NCBI GenBank assembly: GCA_001692895.1
Contig: KV748177.1
Coordinates: 3,100,001-3,164,000, forward strand
DNA: 64,000 nt
Source of the DNA: Cenococcum geophilum 1.58
Taxonomy: Eukaryota > Ascomycota > Dothideomycetes > Gloniales > Gloniaceae
Direction of reading: 5' to 3'
The number at the start of each line of letters is the position of its first letter. Position 1 is the first letter of the stretch. The notes beneath the pieces were generated by a model, which was given only the letters and a program-made list of their open reading frames with translations, searched no databases and was not told the origin of the DNA. Of the stretch, positions 1-12,700 are shown piece by piece. A program made the translations under genes and the position numbers.

Positions 1-228
1 GACAGAGAAGGGGCTGCAATGCCTGGGTTGGTTGTGTTGGGCGAAAAGCGAGCATCGGAGATGGTAGATGTAGGATTGATGTTTGGAGGAGCAGGGAATT
101 GCGAAGGTGACGGTGTAGGTGAGGAGACAGCAGGAGACTCGTCAGGGATTGGCGTAGTAGCGACGCGCGCTAGAGACTCCTGTTGAAGCTTGGTGTCTGG
201 TGAGTGGGATATCTCTGTAGGCAATGTT
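1..228 (-). CDS. Possible 3'-partial coding exon, Ser/Pro/Thr-rich, running off the left edge
   Basis: Read on the minus strand, one frame is free of stops from the MITE edge at 228 down to base 1. It encodes a stretch rich in Ser, Pro and Thr (for example SPAVSS-type runs), the composition of a disordered linker in many fungal regulatory proteins. No start codon is visible. A YAG acceptor lies inside the stretch near 197-200, so the exon could begin there, which would put the neighbouring MITE in an intron or promoter. I recognise no domain. The plus strand is also open over most of this stretch, so it could be a chance frame; only sequence to the left would settle it. Confidence 0.25.
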
Positions 229-377
229 CAGACTTGGTAACAAGCAAGTTGTCAAACCCGCTCTGACTACTACGAGCACCTTGCACATCATCACGGACCT
301 TTAGAAGTGCCTTGCATAGGTGCACCTACCATGTACTTGTCCATGCGGGTTTGACAGCTTGCTTATTACCAAGTCTG
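229..377. mobile_element. hAT-type MITE (copy 1), 149 bp
   Basis: The ends are inverted repeats of about 32 bp beginning CAGACTTGGTAA, with only a few mismatches between arms. The element is flanked by a perfect 8-bp direct repeat, GCAATGTT, at 221-228 and 378-385. An 8-bp duplication and ends starting CAG are hallmarks of hAT transposons. At 149 bp it has no coding capacity, so it must have been moved in trans. It is related to the element at 45461-45651: same terminal pattern CAGAsTTGrTAAyAAGCAAG and a shared internal motif GTGCAAGGTGCTC (reverse strand here). The element shows no A+T bias, so it is not visibly affected by RIP. Confidence 0.88.
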
Positions 378-385
378 GCAATGTT

Positions 386-3013
386 GCATTGCTTGTTGCA
401 TTTGTTACGATGACCTGAGCAAAACTAACTTCCCTGGACCCTAGAAATGAGGCTGTCGAGTGATTTGTGAGCCATTGGGGACACCACTGATAGGATCACC
501 AATCAGCGCGTTGTAAATCGCATATCTCTTTGTTTTACCGTCCACGCCAACAAACTGCCTCCTTTGTTCTGTTGGATCGATTGATCGACTAGCCTCTCGA
601 GCCACGGTAATGTTCTAAGGTGTCCGAAATCTTAAAGAAGGCCTGACAGACTGTGCCTTGCGGATGCTTCCAAGTAAATTGCGCAGAGTGATCTTAAGGG
701 TCCTGCAAGCACAGTCATTAGTTCTACTGCGAGTTTGTTGAGAGACGTGCAGAACTGCTAGAAGATGCAGAGAGCTCTTTTAGGCGAAGAGATGGGTTGA
801 TTTGGATGAGAGAGGACACGTAAGGTTTGGATCCCAGTGATCAATCCAAAATGGCGAGCTAGCCTATATAGGTAACTGTTATTCCTATTTAGGTATGGCG
901 CATTGGAGTGGATTTGACCTTAGATCCACGCCACGCCAGTCCAAATAGACCACCTAACGAATCCTGTTCGATACAATGCAAGGCTGCCGATTGCGTCGAT
1001 TCATCTTTTGTACATCTTTTAGATTCATGCAACTTCTCATCGCCGAGAGCCCGGGATATCCTTCGTCGAGTTCCATGACTGCTAGGTTCGATCTTGAGTA
1101 AAGGGCTGAATGGCCAGTATCAGTGTAAACGGGGTCAAATCGATATTTGGTGCAGAGCGGGGTGAGAGCTTAGTGGAGCAAGGCTTTTGCTCGATGATGA
1201 TCGCTAAAGGAGTGCCATTCGGGCGATTGATGAATTGAACAGTTGCAATAGGCTGGATCTTGGAGTCTTTGAGGTGATGCTTCGCGCTAAGGCCATGTTT
1301 GTGGAGTATTGCTGCACCGCTATCCTTGTCCGAGCTTTTATTCGATAGCTCATTTCCATGGCCTGATATCGAATGCACAGCTTTGTAAGAGTGATGACTT
1401 TTAGAACTTCCTTTAGATAAGTCGACTTTTGGAGAACGTTATGTTATGGACGTCTTCGATCCGGCAGAACTGTCTGATGGAAGGCTTGGAGATGGGACAG
1501 GAGATGAGCAGCTCTGTTCGCGGCTCCAGACAGACGGACAGGAATTGTCAGATCGATGCGACTTCAGTGTCTAATGTTTGTAGAAGACGCTATGCAAAGG
1601 GCAACAGCCGATAGTAGAATCTAGACCGCAAAGGACTGCTCGATGACTGAGACCAGAGCCCATGAAGTAATCGACTAAGCCCTGAGTCGTGTTTATCGCT
1701 ATTGCCATTATGCACTCGCTCACGGCGTGACTTCTATTCTCGGGGTGTAGCATCGCTACCCGTATGGGAAAGAACAACAGGACTGCTTCACATTGAAGCA
1801 TCCACTCTCTATAACCATTGTGCAACCACCAAGCTGACGATGGCCATAATGCTACCGTGTTATGAAATTTGTTCTAGAAGGCGACTAGAAGGTAAGGGAA
1901 GTAGTGGCCTTTGGGGAAAGGGAGCACAACAGAAGCATGAGAGTACAACTGCTTGACAGTCAGTTCGGCAGGGGGCTTATTCGGCATGCTGCATACGTCT
2001 TAGACGTCAGCTAGCAGCGGACGCCTTTCAATACTAGATTCCCACGATCTCCTGGCTGATGATAAAAGAAACTGCAGCAGTGAGACAGAGTCAACTTTAT
2101 TATTGCCGTACAATGCCATATTCAGCCGTCGCTGCAGGCCAAGGCTCCCTTGAGGGTCTGAGCGTGCCTCATGGCGAGATTCGCGGCTCTAACAGCTGTA
2201 TTTCATGCGTCACATAGCACGGGGCTACCTCGACTCTCTTGATTTCTACAGTGCCATGTGCCAGATCTCTAGATGCTGTCTGCGTCCATGGCCGCCACGT
2301 GGTTTCAACGGCTCCACAGGGCATTCGAAAGTCAATTGAGCATATCCCTTGGAGACTTCATTTGGGCATCCAAATGGGCAGCTGTTCGTGCGAAAACGTT
2401 TCGTGGAGGCGGCCGCGGTCCGCTCGGCAGTGAAAAACAGCAGCGCAGAGCACAGGCGGCCCCCGGCCCTCGCCCTCGCCCAAACCCATCAGTAGTTCTA
2501 TTCAACAAGCCGGAAAGCATAGAATTACGCAAGCGTAAAAGCACACAAACACACAAAGCGTGCAGCGAAGTCGGTGTTCGCTTCAGCCGGATAATGGCGC
2601 TAGCTAGCTAGAGGAGTCGGCGAGAAGGGGCTTGATGCGTTGTGGTGCAGTGCGATGCAGGCGACGGGGATCATTTGCACTTGTACCTTTGTAGGGCTTA
2701 GAACGACTAGGAAGAAAGAGAAATTGAGAGAACTGTGTGTAAACGCACTGCACCACACTAGCTAGCTCTCACTAGCACGCCCCTCTCACGGACACTGACT
2801 GGCATTAGGCTGGTGAGAGACACGCCCCGGCCCGCTAACGGGGAAGGAGTAACCCAGATGCGAGCGGTCAGGTCGGCCGAGAACCCTGGAACTGGGACTG
2901 AAGGACCCTTGGCCGATCTCCGAAGTGTGGGCGGATATGCTGCAGCAAGGATTGGCCCGTCCACCAGGCGCAAGGAACGGCCTGGCAGGCCTGTGACGCT
3001 CATCAGCAAGCAT
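386..3013. other. No confident gene
   Basis: Base composition is ordinary. Several short open frames occur on both strands (for example 1082-1378 minus, 98 codons; about 430-590 minus, 50 codons), but none shows a recognisable domain, credible introns or a long frame. About 2400-2480 is GC-rich and Pro/Ala/Arg-biased in every frame. Nothing here can be assigned a product. Confidence 0.5.
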
Positions 3014-3135
3014 CAAAGCACCAAAAGCACCAAAAGCACCAAAAGCACTAAAAGCACTAAAAGCACCAAAAGCACCAACAGCACCAAAAGCACCAACAGC
3101 ACCAACAGCACCAACAGCACCAAAGGCACCAAAGG
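3014..3135. repeat. 9-bp minisatellite, about 13 copies
   Basis: The unit is AGCACCAAA with variants AGCACTAAA, AGCACCAAC and GGCACCAAA, repeated head to tail. Because the unit is a multiple of three, both strands stay open: plus reads Ser-Thr-Lys/Asn triplets, minus reads Gly-Ala-Phe/Val triplets. This explains the long frames at 2813-3202 (+) and 2786-3682 (-), neither of which looks like a real gene outside the repeat. Confidence 0.9.
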
Positions 3136-4760
3136 GTCGCTTAGCAGGTTGGCCGCGGTGACCAGCCCAGCACACCCAGATGAACGAGTGCAGAATTGCT
3201 AGGCTGCCAATCATCTTGCCAGCACGGCCTGCCCTCTTGCGCGCCGTCCCGCCCCCGAAAAAAAATACAGGTTGTCTCTCTAGCTTTCCCACACTTTGTT
3301 GGGCGGTACTTGAGCGCCAATAGTCCGCCGAAAAAGCCAGCCTCTTCAATGACTTTGCCGCCTCAGTTCGCGTCATTCCGCTCGGGAGACGCTGATCAAC
3401 TCCTCTGACCGAGGCATCCGCGGCGCGTCTATGTATTCTTCTCTGCAGCGTTCCAGAAGCTCTTTGGAGGGGAGGGGGAGCTACAAGTCCTGCAGCATCC
3501 CGACACTTGAGGTGCAAAGGCGTTGCATAACTAACTGCCCTTAATTTGACCATCGCTGTAATATTGGCATGAGACGTGATGGCTGGCGTTTTAAGAGGTT
3601 CGGCTTGGAGAACTTGACAATCTACAATGCATGCCATCTCGCCAATCGTGCTACATTGAATATCGAATCCATCGTCGATCATTTCCCCTTCAATCCATCG
3701 TTTAATGTATTTCAGCTCAACCGTTATGCCAAACCCACTGCCCTAGGCTGCCCGGGTAAGAAACTGTGAGACCCTTGACCTCCCATGTGGCCTCACGGAC
3801 GAGAAACTTGGTTGTGTGCCGCCCTGCGGACCTGCTCGAATAGCCATGTGGTGTTGTAGCACACTCGATGCCGGTCAATGGATGCCGGTCAATGGATGCC
3901 GGCCGGTCGTCCAGTGCTGTGTGCTGGCTCATCTATGATCTCGGATCTTCTGCCAATTCTTTGGTTGATCAGAAGAAAACAATAGCGCCTCGGACTGTCC
4001 TTGGTATGCAAGTATGGTCTGAGACTCCAGTCCACGACTAGTGGAATTGTCACACCATGTTCTCCCTGAGAGGCGAACAGCTTCATGCCATGGTGCTTCG
4101 CGCCAAAGCTGTCCCGATCTGCAATCGCGCCTAGATGCAGAGCATCGCTGTCCAGAGCTCTTCTGCTGCCCAGGAGGCTGTTTTAGTCAAAGTCCATCCG
4201 GGAGAACCATTCTGGGAAAGATAAGGTTCGGATAGACCTGGCGATCTGTTGCCAGCAACTGAACCAAGCGGTAGTGGCTGATCCTCTTCCTAGCGATAGA
4301 AGCTGCCCGGTTTATTGGGTACAGATGCGCCCTGATGGCAAATGATAGTATTCACCGTCGCTGTCGTCACTGCATGAAGCCGCCGTGATGTGTGCGGCCA
4401 GCGGAACTGTCATCAGACCACATTATAGATCGGCGAAAGCCGAGCAGTTGTGCCCACTCCCTACGAGGACTGGTTGTGTCAAAGGCCATCTAGCTCTTCC
4501 GGGAGGGAGATCATCGGACACTGGTTCTGCATCACATCCATAACTGTGATGGCTGGCATGATATCCCGGCCGGTGGGTGTTCCCGCAGAACATCCGACCA
4601 CTTAGGATGTCCCCCACATGCGAGTAAACCTCTCCAGAGGGGCGGTAGGGCGGGAGGGTAGGCCTTTTAGTCACATGATTGGGGACAAGCGGCCGCCTCG
4701 TCTACTCGTCGTCTGTTTGAGGCTGCCTATAAGAATTGGTGACGTTCTTGGCTGGCAGGC
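3136..4760. other. Intergenic; short direct repeat at 3867-3902
   Basis: No supported gene. A 14-bp unit GATGCCGGTCAATG is repeated 2.6 times at 3867-3902. The last 80 bases before the gene at 4761 contain a CCAAT-like inverse element (ATTGG) near 4680 and a TATA-like CCTATAAGAA near 4727-4736, plausible core promoter signals for that gene. Confidence 0.45.
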
Positions 4761-5485
4761 GTGCTAAAAAGATTACAACCGTCTGTCCCATCAGCCCACG
4801 TCCGCATCAGGGTCCTCGAAGAACGACCATATCGTACGAGAATGACAGGTGCTGGGCTGCCCATGAGTGCTCCTAAGGAGAGGCTCTTTGAAAGACTGGC
4901 CCTGTCTGAGCAGAATCCCAACCACAAGGCGATTTACAATAAAATGAGGGTATGTGCGTGCAGATAGTCGTGAAAAGCTGCTGATCCTGGTGTAATTTTT
5001 TCCAGGAAGAAGCGTCCGCTGGTAGAGACCGCCTTAGCCTTAGCCGCGATAATCTCGTTGAGCAGTGCAGATTAAACCCAGCTATTCAGCCACCATACTC
5101 GTGGGATAATCTGTCAGAGACGGCTAGACATAGAGAGATCCTAAACATATACCGGAGTGCTAGCCCAATAACAAAAGCCTACTACGACTATGGGTCCTAT
5201 CGGAGTGGACCCAATGAAGAGAATTGGGTGGTCCAGTGGTGCCTGTGGCATGTCTTCCGCTATAGAGACAATCGAAACAAAGCGCGGAGTAATGGCGCTG
5301 CTACCGGCAGTTACCATGACGGATATGTTCCAGGTGGCCCTGCAAGTGAGTTGCTTTTGGTACTCGGGGCGTCTTTATGATGAGTAGCTGGCTTCGTTCT
5401 AGGAATAATAGGAATTAACAACAAAGCAGGTGGTGGGGACCAGCGGTCAAGCAGCGGCTTCTGGGACCCTGTTAGGCACTCCTGA
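4761..5485 (+). CDS. Conserved-looking hypothetical protein, three exons, 203 aa
   Basis: Exons are placed at 4761-4949, 5006-5345 and 5403-5485; the TGA stop ends at 5485. Intron 1 has donor GTATGT and a pyrimidine-rich acceptor TTTTTTCCAG; intron 2 has donor GTGAGT and acceptor CGTTCTAG. The spliced length is 612 nt with phases 0 and 1 that match, and the frame is open throughout, which argues for a real gene. The start was taken at the first in-frame Met; Met28 is an alternative. The protein is charged and polar with no signal peptide or membrane segment. Its most striking part is an aromatic-rich motif NWVVQWCLWHVFRYRD at about residues 136-151, followed by a Gly-rich tail. I have a general impression of similar aromatic blocks in uncharacterised fungal accessory proteins but can name no family, and no function is proposed. 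Confidence 0.7.
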
Positions 5486-7148
5486 CCAAAGCTGGTAAAA
5501 CCTGGCTTTGTCAGCCATAGTATCACAACAAAGAGAGGGAGAGACAGAGAGCAAAGGAAAAGAAGGACAGAGAAATTGCAGGAAGTAGGACGTAGGCATT
5601 TTACACTGGAAGCTTTTGCGGAACAACTAGCAGTAGCCTTCGCTGGACGATGAAACTGCTGGATGCTCCCAGTAAGATGCTACATCGTCGCAATTCCTTG
5701 TTGTTCTTCTCGAACTCTGGTCTCATGAATCTATGACATGGTTGTTTATTGGTTTGGGCATGGAGTCGGTGAGGGATATGTTGGTTATTCTTGTGTATCT
5801 TAATCTAAGCGGGGTGAGAAGTCTTAACTCCCGTTCTTATTTCTGGTGCGTCCAGCTGCGGCAGTGGTGCGGTGTTGAGTGACGTATGGAGATGCGTAAG
5901 CCAAAGTGCTATAGATGCCATCTCTAGCTTCCTTGAGGCGGGCGGAGCATTAGTATGGCCGGGTGGGTGGCCTAGCTGTGGATAGGGAGAGCTGGCAGGG
6001 TAAGTGAGTGGTACGCGTGAGCGGATCCCCGTTCATGACAACTCGGCGGGTTCGAGAGTCGATGTTGGCGGGGGTGAATTATTGAATTATTGAGTTATTT
6101 GCACGCATTGGCACATTTCGATGCTGGTGGGGAAGGGGATTCAGGTGGGCAGAGATCTATGAGAGGTGGTGATTGCCGTGTTGGAAGAGCGGATACGCAG
6201 GCTTAACTACCGTCTATTTACCATGGGGATTCTTTGGGCTTTATTCGTGCTGCTTTGGTCCACGCGCATGGTGTCACCCTAGCCCATAAAGCTCGCCGGG
6301 CTTGTCCATCGACGTAGATAGGAGCCGATGCGAAGGTATACTTCGCAGTTTCGATGCATCCTTCCATCTGGGTCAGCCCATTTTTTTGATGGTATTGCTG
6401 ATCTCGGCGTAGCGAGACGATCTGCAGCAATATGCAACAATCTCTGCGTCTACTGCTTCAAGAAACCCTGCCTCAGAGCCAGCCAAGTCCAAAACACTTT
6501 TGCTCTTTGTCCCCAACCTCTATCTTGTAAACTCCGCCGTCTCCAGTATAACTGAACCGCCGCCTTGCCAAGCATTGTATTCCACCTCGTTTGGTCGTGG
6601 CCTCGTAAAACCATGTCACATCCAGAAGACAACTCTTTAGCCGTAAAGCCTTCTAACAAAGTATTAAAAAAATAGCTGTAATATATTTTATTACTAATAT
6701 TATTTATATAGAAGTTTTAAGCTTTTAAGATAAGTTATTATAGCCTAAGTAAAGTTATAAACCTATCTTAAGTTAGTGGGTTGTGCATGTGCGAGGCCAC
6801 AACTAAATGAGGTTGGCGCTCCTTTGCGCCGCTCGCGTCATTCAGCGCAGGGAAACTTCCCAAAGAAGCACGTACATATCCCTCCGCTATTTCAACATCA
6901 CGACGCGCCATGTCCATACAAGCCCTAAAGTATTGCGCACCAAAGGTAGCCTATATCATCAACGCTACCCCTCTGACCGTCCACTGCTGCAGCCAAGCGC
7001 TAGGGTCGTGAAGCTCTTGTGCATACTATGATTATTTTGCTCATTGTCTAAGAATTTGTCCACGATCGACTGCATAACTTGTCCTACCCACTAGTCCCGC
7101 CGTCCATCAGCAATACAAGATTTAGACGCTTGGAGATAATTCCATATT
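5486..7148. other. Intergenic, no gene seen; A+T-rich island at about 6655-6785
   Basis: No frame with credible introns or a known domain. A purine-rich GA tract lies at about 5528-5575. About 6655-6785 is very A+T-rich with many TA dinucleotides, resembling the RIP-mutated DNA further right, and could be a small relic of a mutated repeat. The terminator of TFB1 should lie at the right end, since that gene stops at 7149 on the minus strand. Confidence 0.5.
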
Positions 7149-9186
7149 TTATTGCATGGTCTGGAGCTGGGCTATCTGGGCCATTTGTGTTTCATATGCG
7201 CGTCTGTACTGATCCGTGGCCGCCTTGATTGCCCTGACAATCGGCACCGTCATGTTATTGACGGCTTTGGCACCGCCCTTGATACTGTTGGTGTCAAATT
7301 TCCTCCTCTTCCCCGTCCGCTGAATGTAGTCCTCTACTTGCTTCTTTGCCTTTTCTACTCTAACAACCCGCTCCTTCTCAGCGCTCCCGGCCACAGCCGC
7401 GATCCTATCGAGAGACTTGTCTAATGTCTCCACTAATTTCTGAACCTCAACCGCACGATCAGGATCACCCGAGAGGAATACAGTCCAGAAGTAGTGTAGG
7501 AATTCGACCGTGGTATTGTGGGTCATGGCAAGTGAGTCGAACACACCACTTGCAAGGCCGAATTTGGATGCTTGCATGGCGGGAGTAGAGTTTGATGTTG
7601 AGCAATCATCCGTGTACAAGTGGCGTTGTCTGATAGCTCCCATAATCTGCGTTGTGGCTGCGTTCCGACTAGCCTTGCCCCCAACACGCCGCTTCTTTTT
7701 GGGACCGTCATTATCTTCCTCGCTATCGCTGTCTTCTTGAACACCGATTGCGCTCTCGAGATTCAAACTTCCCGAGGGATTTTGCTCGTTTGAAATGGAC
7801 TCCAAGTCATTCTGGAGTTTAGACAGCACTTGACCAGGCGTATGTTTAGTGTACAGCGAGGCACTACTTGAAACAGTTCCGCTTTGTCCCGAGAAAAAGC
7901 GTCCCTGGTCTTTGATTTTCAACATAACTCGATTATCATCGGCATGCCGCTGAAGATCTCGCAGTTGTAGTTCCTTGTAAGTGTCTTCGTCCATCCCAGA
8001 AGGTGCATGTGGACCGACGCCATTGGGGGTGACATCAGCCAACATCTTCTCACTCATGCTATTGAGCACTCGCAAGATGGGCACTTTTTCGTGAGAGTTT
8101 GGCTGCATGGTCCAGTCGGGTCTGTTGCCCAGGCGCTGACTGTGATTCTGTTCATTGCCTTCAAGGTCGATGAAATGGGGCACATGAGCCATGATCAATT
8201 GCCGGGTCCGGTCAGCCTCCTCATCAAATTTTAGATAGCGATCGAGTTTAGGGTCAGTAGCGTCTGTCTCGGTGATTTTCTCTCCTTTCAATTTCTTAAA
8301 GAGGCGGCAGACAAAGAATCGAGACCAGAACTCCATCTCACTTAGTTGAGGGACATTCTCGTTATAGACTCGCTTAACCAACGGGTGCTGATTGAATATG
8401 AGCTGGATCTGTTCTTTGCTTAGGTTGAGTCTTGTGGTGCCGTCAACATTTTTTGGCTTAACCTCCGAGAGGACGTTGTATGTTCCCTGGCTCTGGCTCT
8501 TCTCGACCGCGTGTGCTCGTAATAAATGCACCCTTGATGCCCAGAATTGTGTTGAAAATTGTGAGATTGTGATTGTTTCTGGCTTCTCGCGGAGGGCTTG
8601 ATCAAACCTCTGCCTAAGAGCAGGGTTTGCATTGAGGAGTGATTTTTGGAGTTCCGTATTTGACATTAATCGGGCATCATCGAACATGCTATCTTCAGCT
8701 CTGGCGCCTGCGGAGACTGCTTGGGCTATTGCCATGGCAGCCGATTGGCCACCCCCATCGTCTGCAGGAGCAGGCGTGTTTCCATTCTGAGCCCTAGCTG
8801 CCTCGATTGCTTTTCGAAGCAAGCCTGTTATAGTAGATTGTTCAGTTCGAGCAGAAGTAGTTGATGTGAATGTGAAGGTGTGGTTCTCAGCGGCAGCTGT
8901 GGAGGGTCGCTGAACGACGATTTTGATGGAAACTTTAGCACTCTTTTCGGGAGTTTGCTGGAGATCTACGGCAGAAACGGATTAGCTAATTTACATATAA
9001 GAATGTTTATGAAGCCCATTCGGGCTGGCCTGTAGAGGTGAGCAGGGTCGTACTTGTGATCTCAGAAACCGCTATTGTCAGCGGCGGAGTTGATGGTGCA
9101 GCTGGTTTCCAAGACACGGTTTTCCCGTCCTTAGCCACCGAGAGTTTACCATCTTGCTTCTTGTAAGAAGTAGAGGCTTCTGACAT
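7149..9186 (-). CDS. TFB1: TFIIH core subunit Tfb1 (p62), two exons, 649 aa
   Basis: Tfb1/p62 is a structural subunit of the TFIIH core, used in RNA polymerase II initiation and nucleotide excision repair in the nucleus. Exon 1 is 9186-9054 and exon 2 is 8965-7149; the 88-nt intron has donor GTACGA and acceptor CCGTAG. Splicing restores the family motif ITNLQQTP in the N-terminal PH domain (about residues 1-110), which is strong support for this junction. Two BSD domains follow: about residues 140-200 (with FW in QFSTQFWASRVHLL) and about 225-275 (EMEFWSRFFVCRLFKKLKG). The rest is a helical C-terminal region with an acidic/basic patch (DSEEDNDGPKKKRR) that could be a nuclear localisation signal. 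Length fits the family. The start is the first Met of exon 1; an upstream in-frame extension to 9474 exists but precedes the PH domain and looks non-coding. Same strand as KGD1, 535 bp downstream of its stop. Confidence 0.95.
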
Positions 9187-9721
9187 CCTCAACCAGGAGA
9201 GATGTAACTTGGAGGGATGGGCCTGGCCTGGGGCTGAGGCGCGTTGAGCGAAATACGTAGACGCGCCGTTATTGGTTGGGGAATCAAGAGGCTCGGCGCT
9301 AGGCGGAGCGGAGTCTTGTGAACCTATCGCTTGATCACCAACCTCTAAGTAATGAGAGCTTGGAAATAGGTTGAGATAAGATATTTGGTCCAAATGGATG
9401 GAATGGGTTCGTTGATCGCGAAATCTTGTCTTTAAAAGTCGATAAAAGTGAGGCTTCCGCGTAAATACAATCACACGCTATGCTGGTGACAATCTTGTTT
9501 TGTCAGCTCCGCCCGCTGCAGCTGCCAGACTCTAAGTCAATCATCCGCCACTTCTTAGGAAAAAGAGCTACAGTATGGTAGTCATAAATCTAAAATATAA
9601 AACTACAGCGCACGTAAAGTACAAATGCAAAGAAGGACCTCCACTAGCCCAACAGCTCTAAGTTTTGACACAGAAAGGCATTTTTTCTTCACTAAGGCAC
9701 ACCCAAGTCCATTCCAGTCAT
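9187..9721. other. Intergenic between KGD1 (3' end) and TFB1 (5' end)
   Basis: This 535-bp gap must hold the KGD1 terminator and the TFB1 promoter. A+T-rich sequence at about 9575-9620 is consistent with 3' end formation of KGD1. No separate gene is seen; the open frame reaching 9474 is an upstream extension of TFB1 exon 1. Confidence 0.55.
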
Positions 9722-12700
9722 TTACTCTCCCTTCAGCTTGTCCTGCTTGACGGTAAACGCCATCTCAAGCAGATCCTTCTCTTCTTTCTGGTGAGCGCTC
9801 TTTAAACCCGTTGCCACACTCGCGCTTGGATTACGGCCTGCATACATCACATGGCGGCGGTTATGGTGCTCAGTCTCGTTCAGCAGTGTCTCAATGCGTG
9901 GCTGGGTGAAACTCCATGCGCCAGCATTTAGGGGCTCTTCTTGGCACCAGATAATGTTCTGTGCGTTCGGGTACGAGTCGAGGTTCTCTCTCAGTTGCTG
10001 CCAGGGGAATGGGTGGAGTTGCTCGACACGTGTAATTGCCACGTCTTTCAGCTCCTTGGTGGCACGGTGTTTGTGAAGAGCGGCATAAACTTGGCCAGTG
10101 CAGAGGATGACTCTGGAGATATTCTCCGGAGACTCGATCTCGCCGGTCTCATGGCCAGGATCAGGTATCAACCATTGGAAGTGGGATTCACCCGTGAATT
10201 CTTTAATGTCGGAACGTGCCATTGGATGCCTTAACAGACTCTTAGAGAAGAAGAGGATAAGAGCTGTGAGGCGTGTTAGAATAAGCCTAAATGGCAGCCG
10301 AACAATAGAGACAACTTACGTTTCCTAAATTGCCTGTTCATTTGACGTCTGAGGATGTGGAACAGATTGGACGGTTTGGTTAGATTGGCGATTTGCATGT
10401 TGCAGTCCTGGTGCTGGCGATCAAGTTTTTCGGGCGATGGGAATATTCTTGGGTCCTCGTTACACAACTGCAGGTATCGTTCCATCCTTCCTGAGGAGTG
10501 TTCTGGGCCTTGGCCGTCGTACCCATGCGGCAGGCTCATAACCAGTCCAGTACGTTGCAGCCACTTGACCTCACCAGATGCGACAAATTGATCAATGATA
10601 CATTGTGCGTTGTTGGCAAAGTCACCGAACTGTGCTTCCCACATTACCAAAGCGTTTGGTGATGATAGTGAGTAGCCATATTCAAACCCGAGACTATAGT
10701 GTGTTAGCTATGGGATGTGTTTCAACCTAGCTCTGATACTCACACTCCAAACTCGCTAAGAGATGAGTTTGCAATAACGAAAGTCGCTTGATCAGGGCTT
10801 AGGTGTTGTAGAGGCGTGTAGGTTTTTTCATTTTCTTGATCATGCAGGACGGCATGACGCTGGGAGAAAGTACCACGTTCTACATCTTGACCAGAAACCC
10901 TGACGTGGTGGCCGTCCATAGCCAGCGTGCCGAAAGCCAAAGCTTCCGCCGTTGACATGTCGATATTCTTACCTTCTGTGACGGTTTTTGTTCGGCCGGC
11001 AAGGATACGTTTGAGGTTTCGGTGAACATTGAAGTCTTCCGGTGGGTTGCCAATTTTTTCGGCAATGTGCTTCAAGGTGTCTGCTTCAACTGCGGTTGGA
11101 AGATGCGGCAGGACCTCAGTTGCAAGTTCCTTCGGTGATTTAAATCCGTTCCATGCGGAAGTCAGCCATTCTTTGGCTGTTGGTTGGTAGTCTCTGCTGC
11201 GAGTGAAACTTTCCTCAAGCATGCCCCATACCCAAGACTTATGCTCTTCGATGTCTTCCTTAGTAAAAGTCTTTTCTTTCAAGAGCTGGTCAATATACTT
11301 ATCCAGAGCTGGTGGATGTTCGGCAATTTTCTTATACATGAGCGGCTGAGTGAAAAATGGCTGATCAGTCTCGTTATGGCCTTGTTTCCGGTAGCACACC
11401 ATGTCGATGACTACATCTTTCTTGAATTCCGCTCGATAATCAGCTGCAAGTTGGCAGACGAAGTTGAATGCCTCTACGTCATCACCGTTGACATGGAAAA
11501 CTGGAGCATCGATGGCCTTTGCAATGTCTGAGCAATAAGGTGTCGAACGTGCAAAGCGAGGGTCAGTAGTAAAACCGATCTGGTTATTAACAACAATGTG
11601 GATGGTGCCTCCAGTATGATATGACGGTAGCGAATAGAAACCCATAGTCTCGTAGACAACGCCCTGGCCAGCAAACGCAGCATCACCGTGAAGAAGAACA
11701 CCCATTGCAGTCCTTGCTTCCTTTTCGTCATTGTTGTAATGGAGAATAGCTCTAGTTTTGCCTAACACAACCGGGTCCTCGGCTTCTAAATGCGAAGGAT
11801 TGGCGACGAGAGAAAGCTGGACACGCTTCCCGGAGGGCGTGGGACGCTCGAAGTTCATACCCAAATGATACTTCACATCACCGGACCCCTCATCCGAGGG
11901 ATCGGCGGTCCCCGCGAATTCGCTAAAAATAGACTCGTTTGGCTTTCGAACGACGTTACTGAGCACGTTGAGACGGCCACGATGGGGCATGCCGATAACT
12001 ATATCTTTAACACCATAGTCCACGCTTCGGTCAATGAGAGCCTTCATGCCAGGAATCAAGCTCTCGCCGCCTTCTAGACCGAAACGCTTGTCATTGGGAT
12101 ATTTCGTAGCCAGGAAAGCTTCAAAGCTAGTCCCCCATATTAAACGATCAAGGATCCGACGCTTCTCGTCTACCGAGTATCTGTAGGGCTGAGGGATCTC
12201 AATGCGCTCACGAAGCCAATCGCACTGCTCTCTGTCTGGAATGTGAATATATTCGATACCGTACGAGCCGCAGTATAAACGTTCGCATGCAGCAATGATT
12301 TCCCTCAATGTCATTTTCTCGCGTGTTTCGCTCTTGAAGCGTGGCAGAATACCGGGTCCTAGGGTGAATTCCTGATCAAGATCTTTCTCCGTGAACTGGT
12401 AGTGGGAAAGCTCCAATTCCCGTGGTTTGCTGTATCCAAACTGTTCTGCTTCCGTACGAATTCCCAATGGATCGATCTTCGCCTTGTGATGTCCTCGAGC
12501 TTGGTATGCGCGCACAAGCAACTGGACTTTCAAGTGGTTCATCACATCAGATCCTTTGCCAGGGACCATTCCCAATCCCGGAGTCAAACTAGGGCCCATC
12601 CCGCCATGTGGTGCAGGGATGATTGTAGGAGGAGGTTGGAAGGCCTGGGAGACTGGCATATCGCCTTGTTCCATGTTGCGGAAGTAAATCTGCCACGAGA

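Noticed and set aside
1082..1378. 98-codon minus-strand frame
   Set aside because: Unrecognised sequence, no introns or conserved pattern. A vague AKHH similarity to the minus frame at about 4060-4110 was noticed but is too short to mean anything.
2786..3682. 298-codon minus-strand frame
   Set aside because: Its length is produced by the 9-bp minisatellite; the flanks have no domain, no promoter signs and compete with an equally open plus frame.
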